DNA of 64,000 nucleotides from Streptomyces sp. NL15-2K (GTDB lineage Bacteria; Actinomycetota; Actinomycetes; Streptomycetales; Streptomycetaceae): NCBI RefSeq assembly GCF_030551255.1, contig NZ_CP130630.1, positions 5,065,501 to 5,129,500 of the forward strand, read 5' to 3'. Shown piece by piece: positions 8,864 to 17,202 of this stretch (position 1 is its first letter; each line of letters starts with the position of its first letter). The notes under the pieces were generated by a model. It saw only the letters and a program-made list of their open reading frames with translations, ran no database searches and was not told where the DNA came from. The position numbers and the translations under genes were made by a program.

Positions 8864-9232
8864 CGCCGACCCACCCTGCCGCGCGCCCCCACCACCCACC
8901 GACCGCAAGCCGCTCAACCCACCCGGCGTGCAGGCGAGACGCGCCCGCGCCCGCCGACCCCGGCCCGTAAGCCAGCCGACCTCACCGCAAACGCACCTCG
9001 GCTGCCCGCTCGCTTCTCCCCCGTGCTGGAGCGGCCCGGGTCAAGGGTCGGCCGCAGGCCGATCGCCGAAGGCGACGCGGAGCGACAGCGGAGCGACAGC
9101 GGAGCGACAGCGGAGCGACAGCGGAGCGACAGCGGAGCGACAGCGGAGCGACAGCAGAGCGCCCTCGACGCGGGCCGCGGAAGCACGACACTGACCAGCA
9201 AGCGGGCGGCCCAACGGCCACGCCTCCAACAG
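8864..9232. repeat. Non-coding half copy of the palindromic repeat element, with 11-bp tandem array
   Basis: This stretch has no convincing gene. It matches, in diverged form, the right arm of the 30424-31784 element. Matching landmarks in order are CACCCGGCGTGC, GCTCGCTTCT.CCCCGTGCTGG, GGGTCGGCCG.AGGCCGATCGC, CGGAAGCACGACACTGAC and AAGCGGGCGGCC. At about 9076-9156 an 11-bp unit (AGCGGAGCGAC) is repeated about seven times. Because 11 is not a multiple of three, the ORFs over it on both strands are not believable. Confidence 0.7.
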
Positions 9233-9358
9233 ACGCCCACCCGAGACGCCCCCGACCCCGAGCACAGAGGGACCTCAGTCCACCACCTGTGGATCACGGA
9301 AGTAGTAGACGACCGTCACGCCCAGGCCCGGCGTGTGCGTGTGCGTGTGCGTGTGCGT

Positions 9359-9574
9359 CTATACGACGGTGATCGCCTCGGCCGAGTCACGGGCAAGTGG
9401 TGTCGTGTACGTGTATTCCACGGACGGAAGCCGCCAGCCGGGGATCTCGCGACCCACCGCCGGGTCGTGGCCGATGGCCACGAGTGCCTCCCGGACGACT
9501 TCCCGCTCCCCCTCCGTCAGGTCACCGAACGCCTTCCTGGCGGGCTCGGCCTCCTCCAACGGGACTTCGTTCAC
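9359..9574 (-). CDS. Small protein, possibly truncated by an amber codon
   Basis: This is a 71-residue product of unknown family (EGEREVVREALVAIGHDP is a recognisable helical core). Its GTG at 9574 overlaps the previous stop by four bases, so it is translationally coupled to the 91-residue gene upstream. The frame stops at TAG 9359-9361. It then continues open through four to five Thr-His codon pairs and ends VTVVYYFRDPQVVD with a stop at 9275. The residues before the TAG (AITVV) resemble those after the repeat (VTVVYY), so the end may have been duplicated or expanded, then broken. The intact ancestor would be about 99 residues. Confidence 0.55.
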   Translation of the reverse strand: MNEVPLEEAEPARKAFGDLTEGEREVVREALVAIGHDPAVGREIPGWRLPSVEYTYTTPLARDSAEAITVV

Positions 9575-9846
9575 GTGCCGCCGCCTCCGGCGCGCGCTTC
9601 TTCCAGGGCCGCCATGATCTCGGGCGAGTTCCTGATCAGGATCCGGTGCCGGTAGGCCCGGACGACAGCGGCGGCGCCCGCGAAGTCGTTGGTGGGGGAG
9701 GCTCCTATGGCGGCCGCCAGCTCTTCCTCGAACCGATCCCGGTCGCCCGGGAAGCCGTAGCGGCTGAGCGCGCTGCGCAGGTCGTCCACGGTCCGGATCT
9801 CGGGCACCGGCATCGCTCCCCAGCCGTGCTCGGGCTGTGCGCTCAT
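9571..9846 (-). CDS. Hypothetical protein, 91 aa
   Basis: This is a 91-residue soluble protein of unknown family, with a helical core around VDDLRSALSRYGFPGDRDRF and RAYRHRILIRNSPEIMAAL. The ATG at 9846 has a good ribosome binding site (AGGAG, 7 bases upstream), which is why the much longer upstream extension of the frame was rejected. It is the first gene of a two-gene unit with the 71-residue protein. The two-gene, tightly coupled arrangement recalls small toxin/antitoxin or regulator/effector pairs, but nothing in the sequence proves that. Confidence 0.65.
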   Translation of the reverse strand: MSAQPEHGWGAMPVPEIRTVDDLRSALSRYGFPGDRDRFEEELAAAIGASPTNDFAGAAAVVRAYRHRILIRNSPEIMAALEEARAGGGGT

Positions 9847-9947
9847 CGTCTGCTCCTGGTGAAAGGGCATGGCTCCGCCTCCCAATATGGCGCCGCCCGC
9901 CCAGGGCAGACAGCGCGCTCCCTCGCCCACGCCCCGTACGACCCCGC

Positions 9948-10364
9948 TCACCATGGCGCCGCCCCGCTCCCGCACTCGGCCCACAGCAGCTTCCCGCCCT
10001 TCGACGCGCCCCACGCGTTCGCGCAGGAAAGGACCAGGTGCAGTCCACGGCCGTCTTCCGCGTCCAGTGGGGGTGCGGGGCCATCCCGGTCCGCGAAGCC
10101 GGGCGGTACCTGCGGGTCCGTGTCCCAGACGGCCACCCGGAGCCGGGCGGGCTCGGCCGAGCGGAGGCGGAGGGCGTACGGGCCCTTGGTGTGACGGTGG
10201 AAGTTGGTCAGCAGCTCGGCCGCCAGCAGTTCCGCGTTGGGGGTGAGCTCGGGCATCTCGTGCGCGGCCAGAATCAGTCTGAGGGCGCCCCGCGCGATGC
10301 CCGGTGCGCGTGGATCGTGCGGGAGGTGCAGGGTGTAGTTCCAGGACGGGGATACGGTGGCCAT
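9948..10364 (-). CDS. ATP-binding protein, RsbW/SpoIIAB-like HATPase
   Basis: This 138-residue protein has the compact GHKL ATPase fold of bacterial anti-sigma factors. AAELLTNFHRHTKGPYALRL corresponds to the N box, RLRVAVWDTD to the following strand, and DAEDGRGLHLVL to the G1 region that binds ATP. It is divergent from an Scr1-type XRE regulator. In Streptomyces these ATP-binding proteins, Scr1-type HTH proteins and DUF397 proteins commonly cluster. Its partner sigma factor or kinase target is not visible here. A second module of the same type is at 27630-29360. Confidence 0.82.
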   Translation of the reverse strand: MATVSPSWNYTLHLPHDPRAPGIARGALRLILAAHEMPELTPNAELLAAELLTNFHRHTKGPYALRLRSAEPARLRVAVWDTDPQVPPGFADRDGPAPPLDAEDGRGLHLVLSCANAWGASKGGKLLWAECGSGAAPW

Positions 10365-10523
10365 GGAAGTCTCCGGTCACTGAGGGGAGTTGGGCGGATG
10401 CGCGCCTGGAAATGAAGACAGAGGCTCAGCAAATGCCATTTGCGAGCTCTGGAGATACTTCCCCTCAACTTCCCTCGTGTGAGTGACCCGCCCACGGAAC
10501 ACGCGTTCAGGAGGAGTTCGCAC

Positions 10524-11375
10524 ATGCCCGCCAGACCCCCTCTGACGGCCCGCCGCCTCCGGCTCGCCGTGGAGCTGCGCAAGATGCGCGAGCGCGCGGG
10601 CATGACGGCGACCGAGGCCGCGCGCACGCTCAGCACGAGCCAGGGACAGCTCAGTAACGTGGAGTCCGGCCGATTCGGGGTAAGTCCGGAGCGCGTCAGA
10701 GCGCTGGCCCGCATCTACTCCTGCCCGGACCAGAGATTTATCGAGGCCCTGGTCGGCATGGCGACCGACAAGACGTTCGGCTGGTGGGAGTCGTACCGCG
10801 AGGTGCTGCCGTCCGGGCTCCTCGACCTCGCCGAACTGGAACACCACGCCACCGCCGTGCGCACCGCGTACACCTCCCACATGCCGGGGCTGCTCCAGAC
10901 CGCCGATCACGCCCGTGAGATCTTCCGGCACGTCATCCCCGCGCCCACACCGCCCGAGGTCGAGCACCGCGTTTCGCACCGGATCAAACGGCAAGGGATG
11001 CTGTACGGGTCCCACCCGACTCCGTACAGCACCGTCGTGCACGAGGCAGCCCTGCACATGGGCGTCGGCGGCCGGAGCGTGGCTCGCGCCCAGTTGCAGC
11101 ATCTGCTCGACATGAGCGAGCGAGAGCACATCACCCTCCGCGTACTCCCGTTCGGCGTCGGCGCGTTCCCTGGATCGGGCCAGTCCATCAACTACCTGTA
11201 CGGCCCCGTTCCGCAGCTCGACACCGCGCAACTCGACCAGTTCCACGGCCCGGTCCTTCTCGACGCCGAGGCCCTCCTGCAGAAGTACCGGAACCTCCTC
11301 GACATCGTGGAAGCCACCGCCCTCAGCCCCGAGAAATCCCGGGATCTGATCCACACCATCACCCAGAACCTGTAA
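10524..11375 (+). CDS. XRE-family HTH regulator, Scr1/DUF5753 type
   Basis: This 283-residue protein has an N-terminal XRE helix-turn-helix (residues about 10-70, MTATEAARTLSTSQGQLSN) and a C-terminal DUF5753 domain. DUF5753 landmarks are MPGLLQTADHAR and the later HITLRVLPFGVGAFPGSG. I start at ATG 10524 because AGGAGGA lies 8-10 bases upstream; the longer frame from 10440 adds non-conserved sequence. A DUF397 gene follows 10 bases downstream, the usual Streptomyces pairing. By family it represses or tunes its own module together with the divergent ATP-binding protein. Confidence 0.92.
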   Translation: MPARPPLTARRLRLAVELRKMRERAGMTATEAARTLSTSQGQLSNVESGRFGVSPERVRALARIYSCPDQRFIEALVGMATDKTFGWWESYREVLPSGLLDLAELEHHATAVRTAYTSHMPGLLQTADHAREIFRHVIPAPTPPEVEHRVSHRIKRQGMLYGSHPTPYSTVVHEAALHMGVGGRSVARAQLQHLLDMSEREHITLRVLPFGVGAFPGSGQSINYLYGPVPQLDTAQLDQFHGPVLLDAEALLQKYRNLLDIVEATALSPEKSRDLIHTITQNL

Positions 11376-11385
11376 GGGAGCCGAC

Positions 11386-11565
11386 ATGTCCTGGCACCAC
11401 TGGCAGAAGTCGTCCTACTGCCAGGAAGGCGACGCCTGCGTCCACATATCCGCCACCCACGAATCCGTCCAGGTCACCGAAAGCGCCGACCCCACCCAAA
11501 CCGTCCTCACCACCACCCCCATCACCTTCAGCGCCCTGCTCGACACACTCAAGGCGTCGAAATGA
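11386..11565 (+). CDS. DUF397 protein, 59 aa
   Basis: This is a short protein of the DUF397 family. It opens with WHHWQKSSYCQEGDACVHIS, the typical W-x-KSSYS...CVEVA pattern of the family, and ends with ITFSALLDTLKAS, equivalent to the usual FxAFLxxVK end. It begins 10 bases after the Scr1 regulator. Its TGA overlaps the ATG of the next gene by four bases (ATGA), so all three are one operon. DUF397 proteins are linked to Scr1-type regulators genetically; their biochemical role is not settled. Confidence 0.88.
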   Translation: MSWHHWQKSSYCQEGDACVHISATHESVQVTESADPTQTVLTTTPITFSALLDTLKASK

Positions 11566-11960
11566 TGTCCCGCCAATCCGAGACGAAGTACCGGGCGGTC
11601 ACCGCCTTCCAGCGCCGGATCGGCAACCCGGTCCTGCGCCGCCTGCCGACCCAGACCCTCCTGGAGACCACCGGCCGCACCTCCGGCCTGCCGCGCCACA
11701 CGCCGGTGGGCGGGCGCCGGGTCGGGAACTCCTTCTGGCTGGTCTCCGAGTTCGGCGAACGGTCCCAGTACGTCCGCAACATCAAGGCGGACCCGAGGGT
11801 CAGGGTCCGCATCCGGGGCCGCTGGCACACCGGTACGGCCCATCTCCTCCCCGACGACGACCCCGTCGCCCGCCTGCGCAGCCTGCCCCGGTTCAACAGC
11901 GCGGCGGTGCGAGTGGTGGGGGCGGGGCTGCTGACGGTGCGGGTGGACCTGGACGAGTAG
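11562..11960 (+). CDS. DDN-type nitroreductase, F420-dependent family
   Basis: This 132-residue protein belongs to the deazaflavin-dependent nitroreductase (DDN) family, a split beta-barrel fold. The diagnostic segment LLETTGRTSGLPRHTPVGG is followed by FWLVSEFGERSQYVRNI and RVRVRIRGRWHTGTAHLL. Family members reduce quinones or nitroheterocycles with reduced F420. It is coupled to the DUF397 gene by an ATGA overlap, which is odd for a metabolic enzyme and may be incidental. fbiC at the start of the window supports F420 availability. Two methionines at the start leave the exact N-terminus uncertain by one residue. Confidence 0.88.
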   Translation: MMSRQSETKYRAVTAFQRRIGNPVLRRLPTQTLLETTGRTSGLPRHTPVGGRRVGNSFWLVSEFGERSQYVRNIKADPRVRVRIRGRWHTGTAHLLPDDDPVARLRSLPRFNSAAVRVVGAGLLTVRVDLDE

Positions 11961-12036
11961 ATGAGGAACGGAGGGAACGCCCCGTCACCGCACCGGTTCT
12001 CCGTACGCCGGGCATGGCAGGCCGTATGATGACAGC

Positions 12037-12267
12037 ATGACGATGAACATGACGATGAGCCTGCCGGACGATGTGGCCGCTTTCGTGAAGTCCAAGGGCA
12101 ACGCTTCGGCCTACACGGCCCGCATACTGCGTCGGCAGATGCTCGCCGAGGAACTGGAGAAATCCGCGCGTGTGCGCGCCGAAGCCGGGATCGTAGCGAC
12201 GACCGCAGAGCCCGCCGAGAGCGAAGAGGACACCTTGGAGCGGTGGGCGCGGGTGGCAGGTCGGTGA
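12037..12267 (+). CDS. Antitoxin of a MazEF-like pair
   Basis: This 76-residue protein starts MTMNMTMSLPDDVAAFV, a ribbon-helix-helix-like N-terminus, followed by an acidic helical tail (PAESEEDTLERW) that would wrap the toxin. Several ATG codons in the first 13 bases leave the start uncertain. The stop overlaps the GTG of the MazF/PemK-like gene by four bases, the classical coupled antitoxin-first order. It probably autoregulates the operon by binding its promoter. Confidence 0.82.
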   Translation: MTMNMTMSLPDDVAAFVKSKGNASAYTARILRRQMLAEELEKSARVRAEAGIVATTAEPAESEEDTLERWARVAGR

Positions 12268-12563
12268 AGCGGGGGCACATCTACGCACTGTCCTTCGCTG
12301 GAGGACCGGCGCACGTTCTCGTCATCTCGTCCGACGCCCTCAATGCCCAGCACAAGTCCGCGACCTGCGTACTGATCTACCCGCAGCGAGTACGCGAGGC
12401 GACGCTCGTGGACATCCCCGTCGATGCGCCCTCGGTCGGCACCATCGTGCTCGGCGAGTTCCGCACGCTGTCCGCCGTCCGCTTCACCGAGGAGCTGGGC
12501 CCTGTGGAGGAGCGGGTCATGGAGGCAGTGGAGATCGGCCTCCGCGCGGTGTTCGATCTGTAG
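12264..12563 (+). CDS. MazF/PemK-like toxin (endoribonuclease family)
   Basis: This 99-residue protein starts VKRGHIYALSF, the MazF/PemK opening (normally RRGDIYxVD). It contains ARVLVISSDALN-like sequence (HVLVISSDALN) and GTIVLGEFRTLSAVR, matching the beta-barrel core where MazF has D-Q-x-R-T. Here the acidic and glutamine positions of that motif are altered (GEFRTLS), so ribonuclease activity may be reduced. I chose GTG 12264 because of its 4-base overlap with the antitoxin stop. By family it cleaves mRNA when unneutralised. Confidence 0.82.
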   Translation: MKRGHIYALSFAGGPAHVLVISSDALNAQHKSATCVLIYPQRVREATLVDIPVDAPSVGTIVLGEFRTLSAVRFTEELGPVEERVMEAVEIGLRAVFDL

Positions 12564-12585
12564 CCGCGAGCAAGCTCCCCGCCCC

Positions 12586-14055
12586 TCACCCCGGCCAAAC
12601 GATCGCCTGCACCTCGCTGTACGCGTGCAGGGCATAAGACCCCACATCCCGCCCGACCCCGCTCTTCTTGAACCCCCCGAACGGCGCCTCCATGTTGCGG
12701 CCGACCGTGTTCACCCCCACCCCGCCGGCCCGCAGTCGCCTCGCCACCCGGAAGGCGCGGGAGACGTCCGCCGACCAGACGTAGTCGATGAGCCCGTAGT
12801 CGGTGTCGTTGGCCAGTTCCACTCCCTCCTCCTCTTCCTCGAAGGGAATGACGACGATCACCGGGCCGAAGATCTCCTCCCGGGCCACCCGCATGTCGTT
12901 CGTGCAGTCGGCGAGGAGGGTCGGCGCCACATAGAAACCCCGGTCGGACACAGCCGGCCGTTCACCACCCGCGACCACCACCGCCCCCTCCTTCCGGCCG
13001 AGCTCCACATACGCCTCCACGCGGTCCCGGTGCGCCGCCGAGATCACCGGCCCCACCACCGTGTCCGGCTCCCTCGGGTCGCCCACCTTCAACCGGCCCG
13101 CGTACGCCGCCAGTTGCTCGACCAGCCGGTCGTACACCCCGCGCTGGGCCAGCACCCGCGTCGGTGCCGTGCAGATCTGACCGCTGTAGAAGGAGAAGGT
13201 CGTGCCGATGCCCGCCACCGCCGAGCCGACGTCCGCGTCGTCGAGGACGACCGCCGCGCCCTTCCCGCCCAGCTCCATCAACTGCCGTTTCATGTCCCGG
13301 CCGCAGACGGAGGCGATGCGGCGGCCGACCGCCGTCGAACCGGTGAAGCTCACCATGTCCACGTCCGGCGACTCCACGGCCGCCTCGCCGACCTCCACCG
13401 AGCGCCCGGACACCACGTTCACGACCCCGCGCGGCACCCCCGCCGCCTCCAGCGCCTCCGCCATCCGGTAGACCGACAGCGGATCCTGCGGGGCCGGCTT
13501 CACCACCACCGTGTTGCCCATCGCGAGCGCGGGGGCGACCTTCCCGGCCGGGTTCGCCCACGGGTTGTTGTACGACGTGATGCAGGTGACGACCCCGACG
13601 GGCTGGCGCACGGCCAGCGCGCCCATCACCGCCGCCCGCCCCATCGGCCCGGCCTCGTTGATCTGCGGCGGGATCGCCCACTCGGCGGGCTCCACGCGCG
13701 CGTACCGCCGGAAGCGGGCGGCGGCCACGCCCACCTGCATGCGCCGCGCCGTCGCCGTGGTCGCCCCGGTCTCCGCCCGGGCCAGCTCCGCGTACGGCTC
13801 CAGCCGGCCGCCGATGATCTGCGCGGCCCGCGCCAGTACGGCCGCCCGCTCCTCCGGCGTCGTACGCGACCACGGCCCGAAGGCCTCGCGGGCCGCGGCA
13901 CAGGCCGCGAGCACCTGATCCCGCGAGGCCTCCGGAGCCCGGCCGACGGTCTCCTCGGTCGCCGGGTCGACGACCTCGTAGTGGCCGGCGTCCGGCTCGA
14001 CCCAGGCGCCACCGACGAACAGCCGCTGCCCCTCGGCAGTCACCCGAGCGGTCAC
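12586..14055 (-). CDS. NAD(P)-dependent aldehyde dehydrogenase
   Basis: This 489-residue enzyme has the full aldehyde dehydrogenase fold. NNPWANPAGKVAPALAMG and VVKPAPQDPLS lie in the cofactor domain, FTGSTAVGRRI is the nicotinamide loop, MELGGKGAAVVLDDAD holds the general-base Glu, SGQICTAPTRVL holds the catalytic Cys, and EIFGPVIVVIPF and EAPFGGFKKSGVGRD are C-terminal motifs. The length is normal. The GTG at 14055 overlaps the stop of the amidohydrolase gene by four bases, so these two are coupled and probably also follow the LLM gene 15926-17044. It likely oxidises an aldehyde produced by that pathway. The substrate is unknown. Confidence 0.95.
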   Translation of the reverse strand: MTARVTAEGQRLFVGGAWVEPDAGHYEVVDPATEETVGRAPEASRDQVLAACAAAREAFGPWSRTTPEERAAVLARAAQIIGGRLEPYAELARAETGATTATARRMQVGVAAARFRRYARVEPAEWAIPPQINEAGPMGRAAVMGALAVRQPVGVVTCITSYNNPWANPAGKVAPALAMGNTVVVKPAPQDPLSVYRMAEALEAAGVPRGVVNVVSGRSVEVGEAAVESPDVDMVSFTGSTAVGRRIASVCGRDMKRQLMELGGKGAAVVLDDADVGSAVAGIGTTFSFYSGQICTAPTRVLAQRGVYDRLVEQLAAYAGRLKVGDPREPDTVVGPVISAAHRDRVEAYVELGRKEGAVVVAGGERPAVSDRGFYVAPTLLADCTNDMRVAREEIFGPVIVVIPFEEEEEGVELANDTDYGLIDYVWSADVSRAFRVARRLRAGGVGVNTVGRNMEAPFGGFKKSGVGRDVGSYALHAYSEVQAIVWPG

Positions 14056-15785
14056 CTGGTCGCCACCGTCCGCGTGTCCCGCCCCGAGCGCAGCACCTTC
14101 CCCGGCACCGCCCCGCTCACCCGGTCGTCCCGGATCGCCTCGACCCCGTTGACCCACACGGCCCGGATCCCGATCGCCTTGGAGTCCAGCCGGGGGTTGT
14201 CGCCCGGCAGGTCGTGCACCAGGGTGGCCGTGCCGGCCTCGATCCGTTCCGGGTCGAAGAGGACCAGGTCGGCATGCCAGCCCTCCCGTATCCGACCCCG
14301 TTCCCTGAGCCCGAACAGCCGCGCCGGGTCGTCCGTCAGCATCTTCACGGCCTGCTCCAGGCTCGCCAGCTTCCGCCCGCGCAGGCAGTCCCCGATGAAG
14401 CGGGTGGTGTACGGCGCCCCGCACATCCGGTCCAGATGCGCGCCCGCGTCCGAACCACCGAGGAGCACGTCCTCGTGCTGCCAGGTCTCGGCGCGCAGGG
14501 ACCAGGACGCCGGGTCGTTGTCGGTGGGCATGGGCCACAGGACCGTACGCAGCTCGTCGGCCGCGCAGATCTCCACCAGGCAGTGGAACGGGTCCTGGCC
14601 GCGCTCCGCCGCGATGTCCTCCACGACCCGTCCGCTCAGGCCGCGGTTGGCCTCGCTGTAGGTGTCGCCGATGACGTACCGCCCGAAGTTCGTCAGCCGC
14701 CGGAAGACGCCCGCCTCCTTGGAGTGGGCGCGCTGGAGCATCTCGGCCCGGACGTCCGGGTCGCGCAACCGCGCGATCCGCTCCGGGACCGGTAGCCCGA
14801 GGATCGGGCCCCACCCGGGGATCAGATTCAGCGCGCAGAACGTGCCCAGGGACATGTTCATCGGCGTGAGGATCGGCATGGTCAGGGCGACGACCCTGCC
14901 GCCCGCCTTCCGGGCCCGTTCGCTCGCGAGCAGCTGCCTGGGCACCCGCTCGGGGACGGACGCGTCGATCGTCAGGACGTTCCAGTTCAGGGGGCGTCCC
15001 GCCGCCGCGCTCATCTCCACGAACAGGTCGATCTCCGCGTCGCTGAACTGGTCGAGACAGCCCGCGACGATCGCCTCGATCTGGGTGCCCTCGTGTTCAC
15101 CGACGGCGCGCGACAGGGCCACCAGCTCGTCCGGCCGCGCGTGCCGGGAGGCGACCGGCTTGCCGTCCCCGTCGGAGTGGCTGGACGACTGGGTGGTGGA
15201 CAGCCCCCAGGCGCCGGCCTCCATGGCCTCGTGGAGCAGCCGGAGCATGGCCGCGAGCTGCTCCTCGCTCGGCTGCCCGCCGATCGCCTCCGGCCCCATC
15301 ACGTACCGCCGCAGCGCACAGTGCCCCACCATGAAACCGGCGTTGACGGCGATCCGCCCCTCCAGGGCGTCCAGATACTCACCGAACGAGTTCCAGCCCC
15401 AGGGCGCCCCCTCCTCCAGCGCGACCAGGGACATGCCCTCGACCCTGGACATCATGCGGCGGGTGTAGTCGGCGTCCTCGGGGCGCTCGGGATTGAGCGG
15501 GGCGAGCGTGAAGCCGCAGTTGCCGGCCGCGACCGTGGTCACCCCGTGGTTCAGGGACGGGGTGGCGTACGGGTCCCAGAACAGCTGGGCGTCGTAGTGG
15601 GTGTGCGGGTCGACGAAGCCGGGGGCGAGGACGAGGCCGGTGGCGTCCTCGGTGGTGCGGGACTCCTCGGCGACCTCACGACCGATCACGGCGATACGAC
15701 CGTCACGTATCCCCACGTCGGCGGTGGAGGCGGGGGCGCCCGTCCCGTCGACAACGGTCGCGCCCTTGATCAGGTGGTCGAGCAT
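14052..15785 (-). CDS. Amidohydrolase, N-acyl-D-amino-acid deacylase family
   Basis: This 577-residue protein belongs to the D-aminoacylase branch of the amidohydrolase superfamily. GFVDPHTHYDAQLFWDP carries the metal-binding HxH, GNCGFT is typical of the deacylase group, VGHCALR follows, and GGSDAGAHLDRMCG holds the conserved metal Asp. The C-terminal strands (GWHADLVLFDPERI) close the small beta domain. Long members of this group act on diverse amides in catabolic clusters, so the substrate should not be assumed to be a D-amino acid. It is coupled to the ALDH gene by a GTGA overlap and lies 140 bases downstream of the LLM oxidoreductase on the same strand. Confidence 0.85.
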   Translation of the reverse strand: MLDHLIKGATVVDGTGAPASTADVGIRDGRIAVIGREVAEESRTTEDATGLVLAPGFVDPHTHYDAQLFWDPYATPSLNHGVTTVAAGNCGFTLAPLNPERPEDADYTRRMMSRVEGMSLVALEEGAPWGWNSFGEYLDALEGRIAVNAGFMVGHCALRRYVMGPEAIGGQPSEEQLAAMLRLLHEAMEAGAWGLSTTQSSSHSDGDGKPVASRHARPDELVALSRAVGEHEGTQIEAIVAGCLDQFSDAEIDLFVEMSAAAGRPLNWNVLTIDASVPERVPRQLLASERARKAGGRVVALTMPILTPMNMSLGTFCALNLIPGWGPILGLPVPERIARLRDPDVRAEMLQRAHSKEAGVFRRLTNFGRYVIGDTYSEANRGLSGRVVEDIAAERGQDPFHCLVEICAADELRTVLWPMPTDNDPASWSLRAETWQHEDVLLGGSDAGAHLDRMCGAPYTTRFIGDCLRGRKLASLEQAVKMLTDDPARLFGLRERGRIREGWHADLVLFDPERIEAGTATLVHDLPGDNPRLDSKAIGIRAVWVNGVEAIRDDRVSGAVPGKVLRSGRDTRTVATR

Positions 15786-15829
15786 GACGTCGCTTGCCTC
15801 CTCAACTCCGGTGCGGGTGACGCCCTTCA

Positions 15830-15911
15830 GGGGCGCGGGGCTGTGTCAATATGCGGCTCCGCCGCGTGGGCGCGACCAGCCAAAGACGGCCCGCAGCCGC
15901 GAACGACCCGC
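15830..15911. repeat. Dispersed Streptomyces intergenic repeat
   Basis: The text GGGGCGCGGGGCTGTGTC, then GCGGCTCCGCCGCGTGGGC and GCGACCAGCC, resembles a short sequence that I recall as scattered between genes in many Streptomyces genomes. It contains a small hairpin (GCGGCTCCGCCGC). It sits between the LLM gene and the deacylase gene and could weaken or process the transcript. This is from memory; a genome-wide count would settle it. Confidence 0.5.
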
Positions 15912-15925
15912 AAGCTCCACGGCGA

Positions 15926-17044
15926 TCAGGCAGACTGCCGAAACCACGTAGTGCGGTGCACAGGATCCGTATCGATCTTCGGAATCACGTGCTCCCCGAT
16001 CAGCCGAATCGTCTGCAGCGTCTCCTCCTTCGGCACCCCCACCGGCAGCCCGAAGCTCAGCTGATCGGCCCCCGCCTGCTCCCACCGCTTGCACTGCTGG
16101 AACACCTCGTCCGGGTCACCGCAGATCAGCAGTTCCTCCTCGATGAGGACCTCGACGAAGTCGGCGGTGTACTCGGGCAGCGTCTCCGGCCACACCGGGA
16201 AGCCCTCGGGGCGCGGGAAGGTGTCGTGGTAGCGGAAGACGAGGGACGGCAGGTAGTGCAGCCCGCCGTGCACGGCGATCCGCACCGCCTCCTCGTGCGT
16301 CGGCGCGCAGATGGCGGTCGTCGTCACCATCACGTTGTCGTTGACGAAGGCACCGATCGGCTCGGCGTCCACGACCGCCGTCTTGTACTGCTCGAGGACC
16401 CACTCCATGTCGGAGACCTTCTGCACGCTGAAGCCGAGCACCCCGAGGCCCTTGCGGGCGGCCATGGCGTACGAGGGGGGCGACCCGGCGGCGTACCACA
16501 TGGCGGGGTGGGACTTCCCGTACGGCTTGGGAAGGACCTTCCTCGGCGGGAGCTGCCAGTGCTTGCCCTGGAAGCCCTCGTACTCGTCCTGGAGCCACAT
16601 CTTGGGGAACTCGGCGATGGTCTCTTCCCAGATCTCCTTGGTGTGGTTCATGTCGGTGATGCCCGGGAGGAAGCCGAGGATCTCGTGCGACCCCGCCCCG
16701 CGCCCGCTGCCGAACTCGAAGCGGTTGCCGCTGAGGTGGTCCAGCATGGCGACCTTCTCGGCGACCTTCACGGGGTGGTTGACCTGGGCGAGGGGGTTGA
16801 AGATCCCGGACCCGAGGTGAATGCGCTCGGTGGCATGCGCCAGATATCCGAGAAAGACGTCATTCGCCGACAGGTGCGAGTACTCCTCCAGGAAGTGGTG
16901 CTCCGACGCCCAGGCGTACTTGAAGCCGGACCTGTCCGCCTGGATGACGTACTCGGTCTCCTCCATCAGCGCCTTGTGCTCGGCCAGCGGGTCGGTCTCG
17001 GCGCGTTTGCCCACGTATCCCTGTACAAAGAGCCCGAATTCCAA
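15926..17044 (-). CDS. LLM-class flavin-dependent oxidoreductase (luciferase/monooxygenase-like)
   Basis: This 372-residue protein is of the long LLM type that includes FMNH2-dependent monooxygenases. AWASEHHFLEEYSHLS is the classic luciferase-like active-site segment. PVKVAEKVAMLDHLSGNRFEFGSGRG is the cofactor strand pair, followed by PGITDMNHTKEIWEE. The start is a TTG at 17044; no strong purine-rich ribosome site is evident, only GGTGA about 10 bases upstream. Two copies of the CTGACG-N3-CGTCAG operator lie upstream, so it belongs to the proposed regulon. The deacylase and ALDH genes follow. A flavin reductase that could supply FMNH2 is in the same regulon at 57415. Confidence 0.88.
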   Translation of the reverse strand: MEFGLFVQGYVGKRAETDPLAEHKALMEETEYVIQADRSGFKYAWASEHHFLEEYSHLSANDVFLGYLAHATERIHLGSGIFNPLAQVNHPVKVAEKVAMLDHLSGNRFEFGSGRGAGSHEILGFLPGITDMNHTKEIWEETIAEFPKMWLQDEYEGFQGKHWQLPPRKVLPKPYGKSHPAMWYAAGSPPSYAMAARKGLGVLGFSVQKVSDMEWVLEQYKTAVVDAEPIGAFVNDNVMVTTTAICAPTHEEAVRIAVHGGLHYLPSLVFRYHDTFPRPEGFPVWPETLPEYTADFVEVLIEEELLICGDPDEVFQQCKRWEQAGADQLSFGLPVGVPKEETLQTIRLIGEHVIPKIDTDPVHRTTWFRQSA

Positions 17045-17083
17045 GGAGGTTCACCGTCCCCAGTCTGTTTCCGACTGTCATTT

Positions 17084-17098
17084 CTGACGCACCGTCAG
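17084..17098. promoter_or_regulatory. Regulon operator CTGACG-CAC-CGTCAG
   Basis: This is a perfect 6-3-6 palindrome, 40 bp upstream of the LLM oxidoreductase start. It is one of twelve such sites in the window and is paired with the site at 17150. Confidence 0.75.
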
Positions 17099-17149
17099 AT
17101 TTGCCGATCTGCCGCCGACTGTGGCACCGGGCGCGTGGACCGTCAATAG

Positions 17150-17164
17150 CTGACGGCCAGTCAG
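17150..17164. promoter_or_regulatory. Regulon operator CTGACG-GCC-AGTCAG
   Basis: This is a one-mismatch copy of the operator, 52 bp from the neighbouring site. Two sites ahead of one gene suggest cooperative repression. Confidence 0.65.
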
Positions 17165-17202
17165 AAATACTCGGACGGCACTCGGACGGCACTCGGACAG
17201 CA

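Noticed and set aside
15926..17044. ATG start for the LLM gene near 17000.
   Set aside because: No in-frame ATG or GTG precedes the conserved EFGLFVQG start; TTG 17044 is the only fitting codon.
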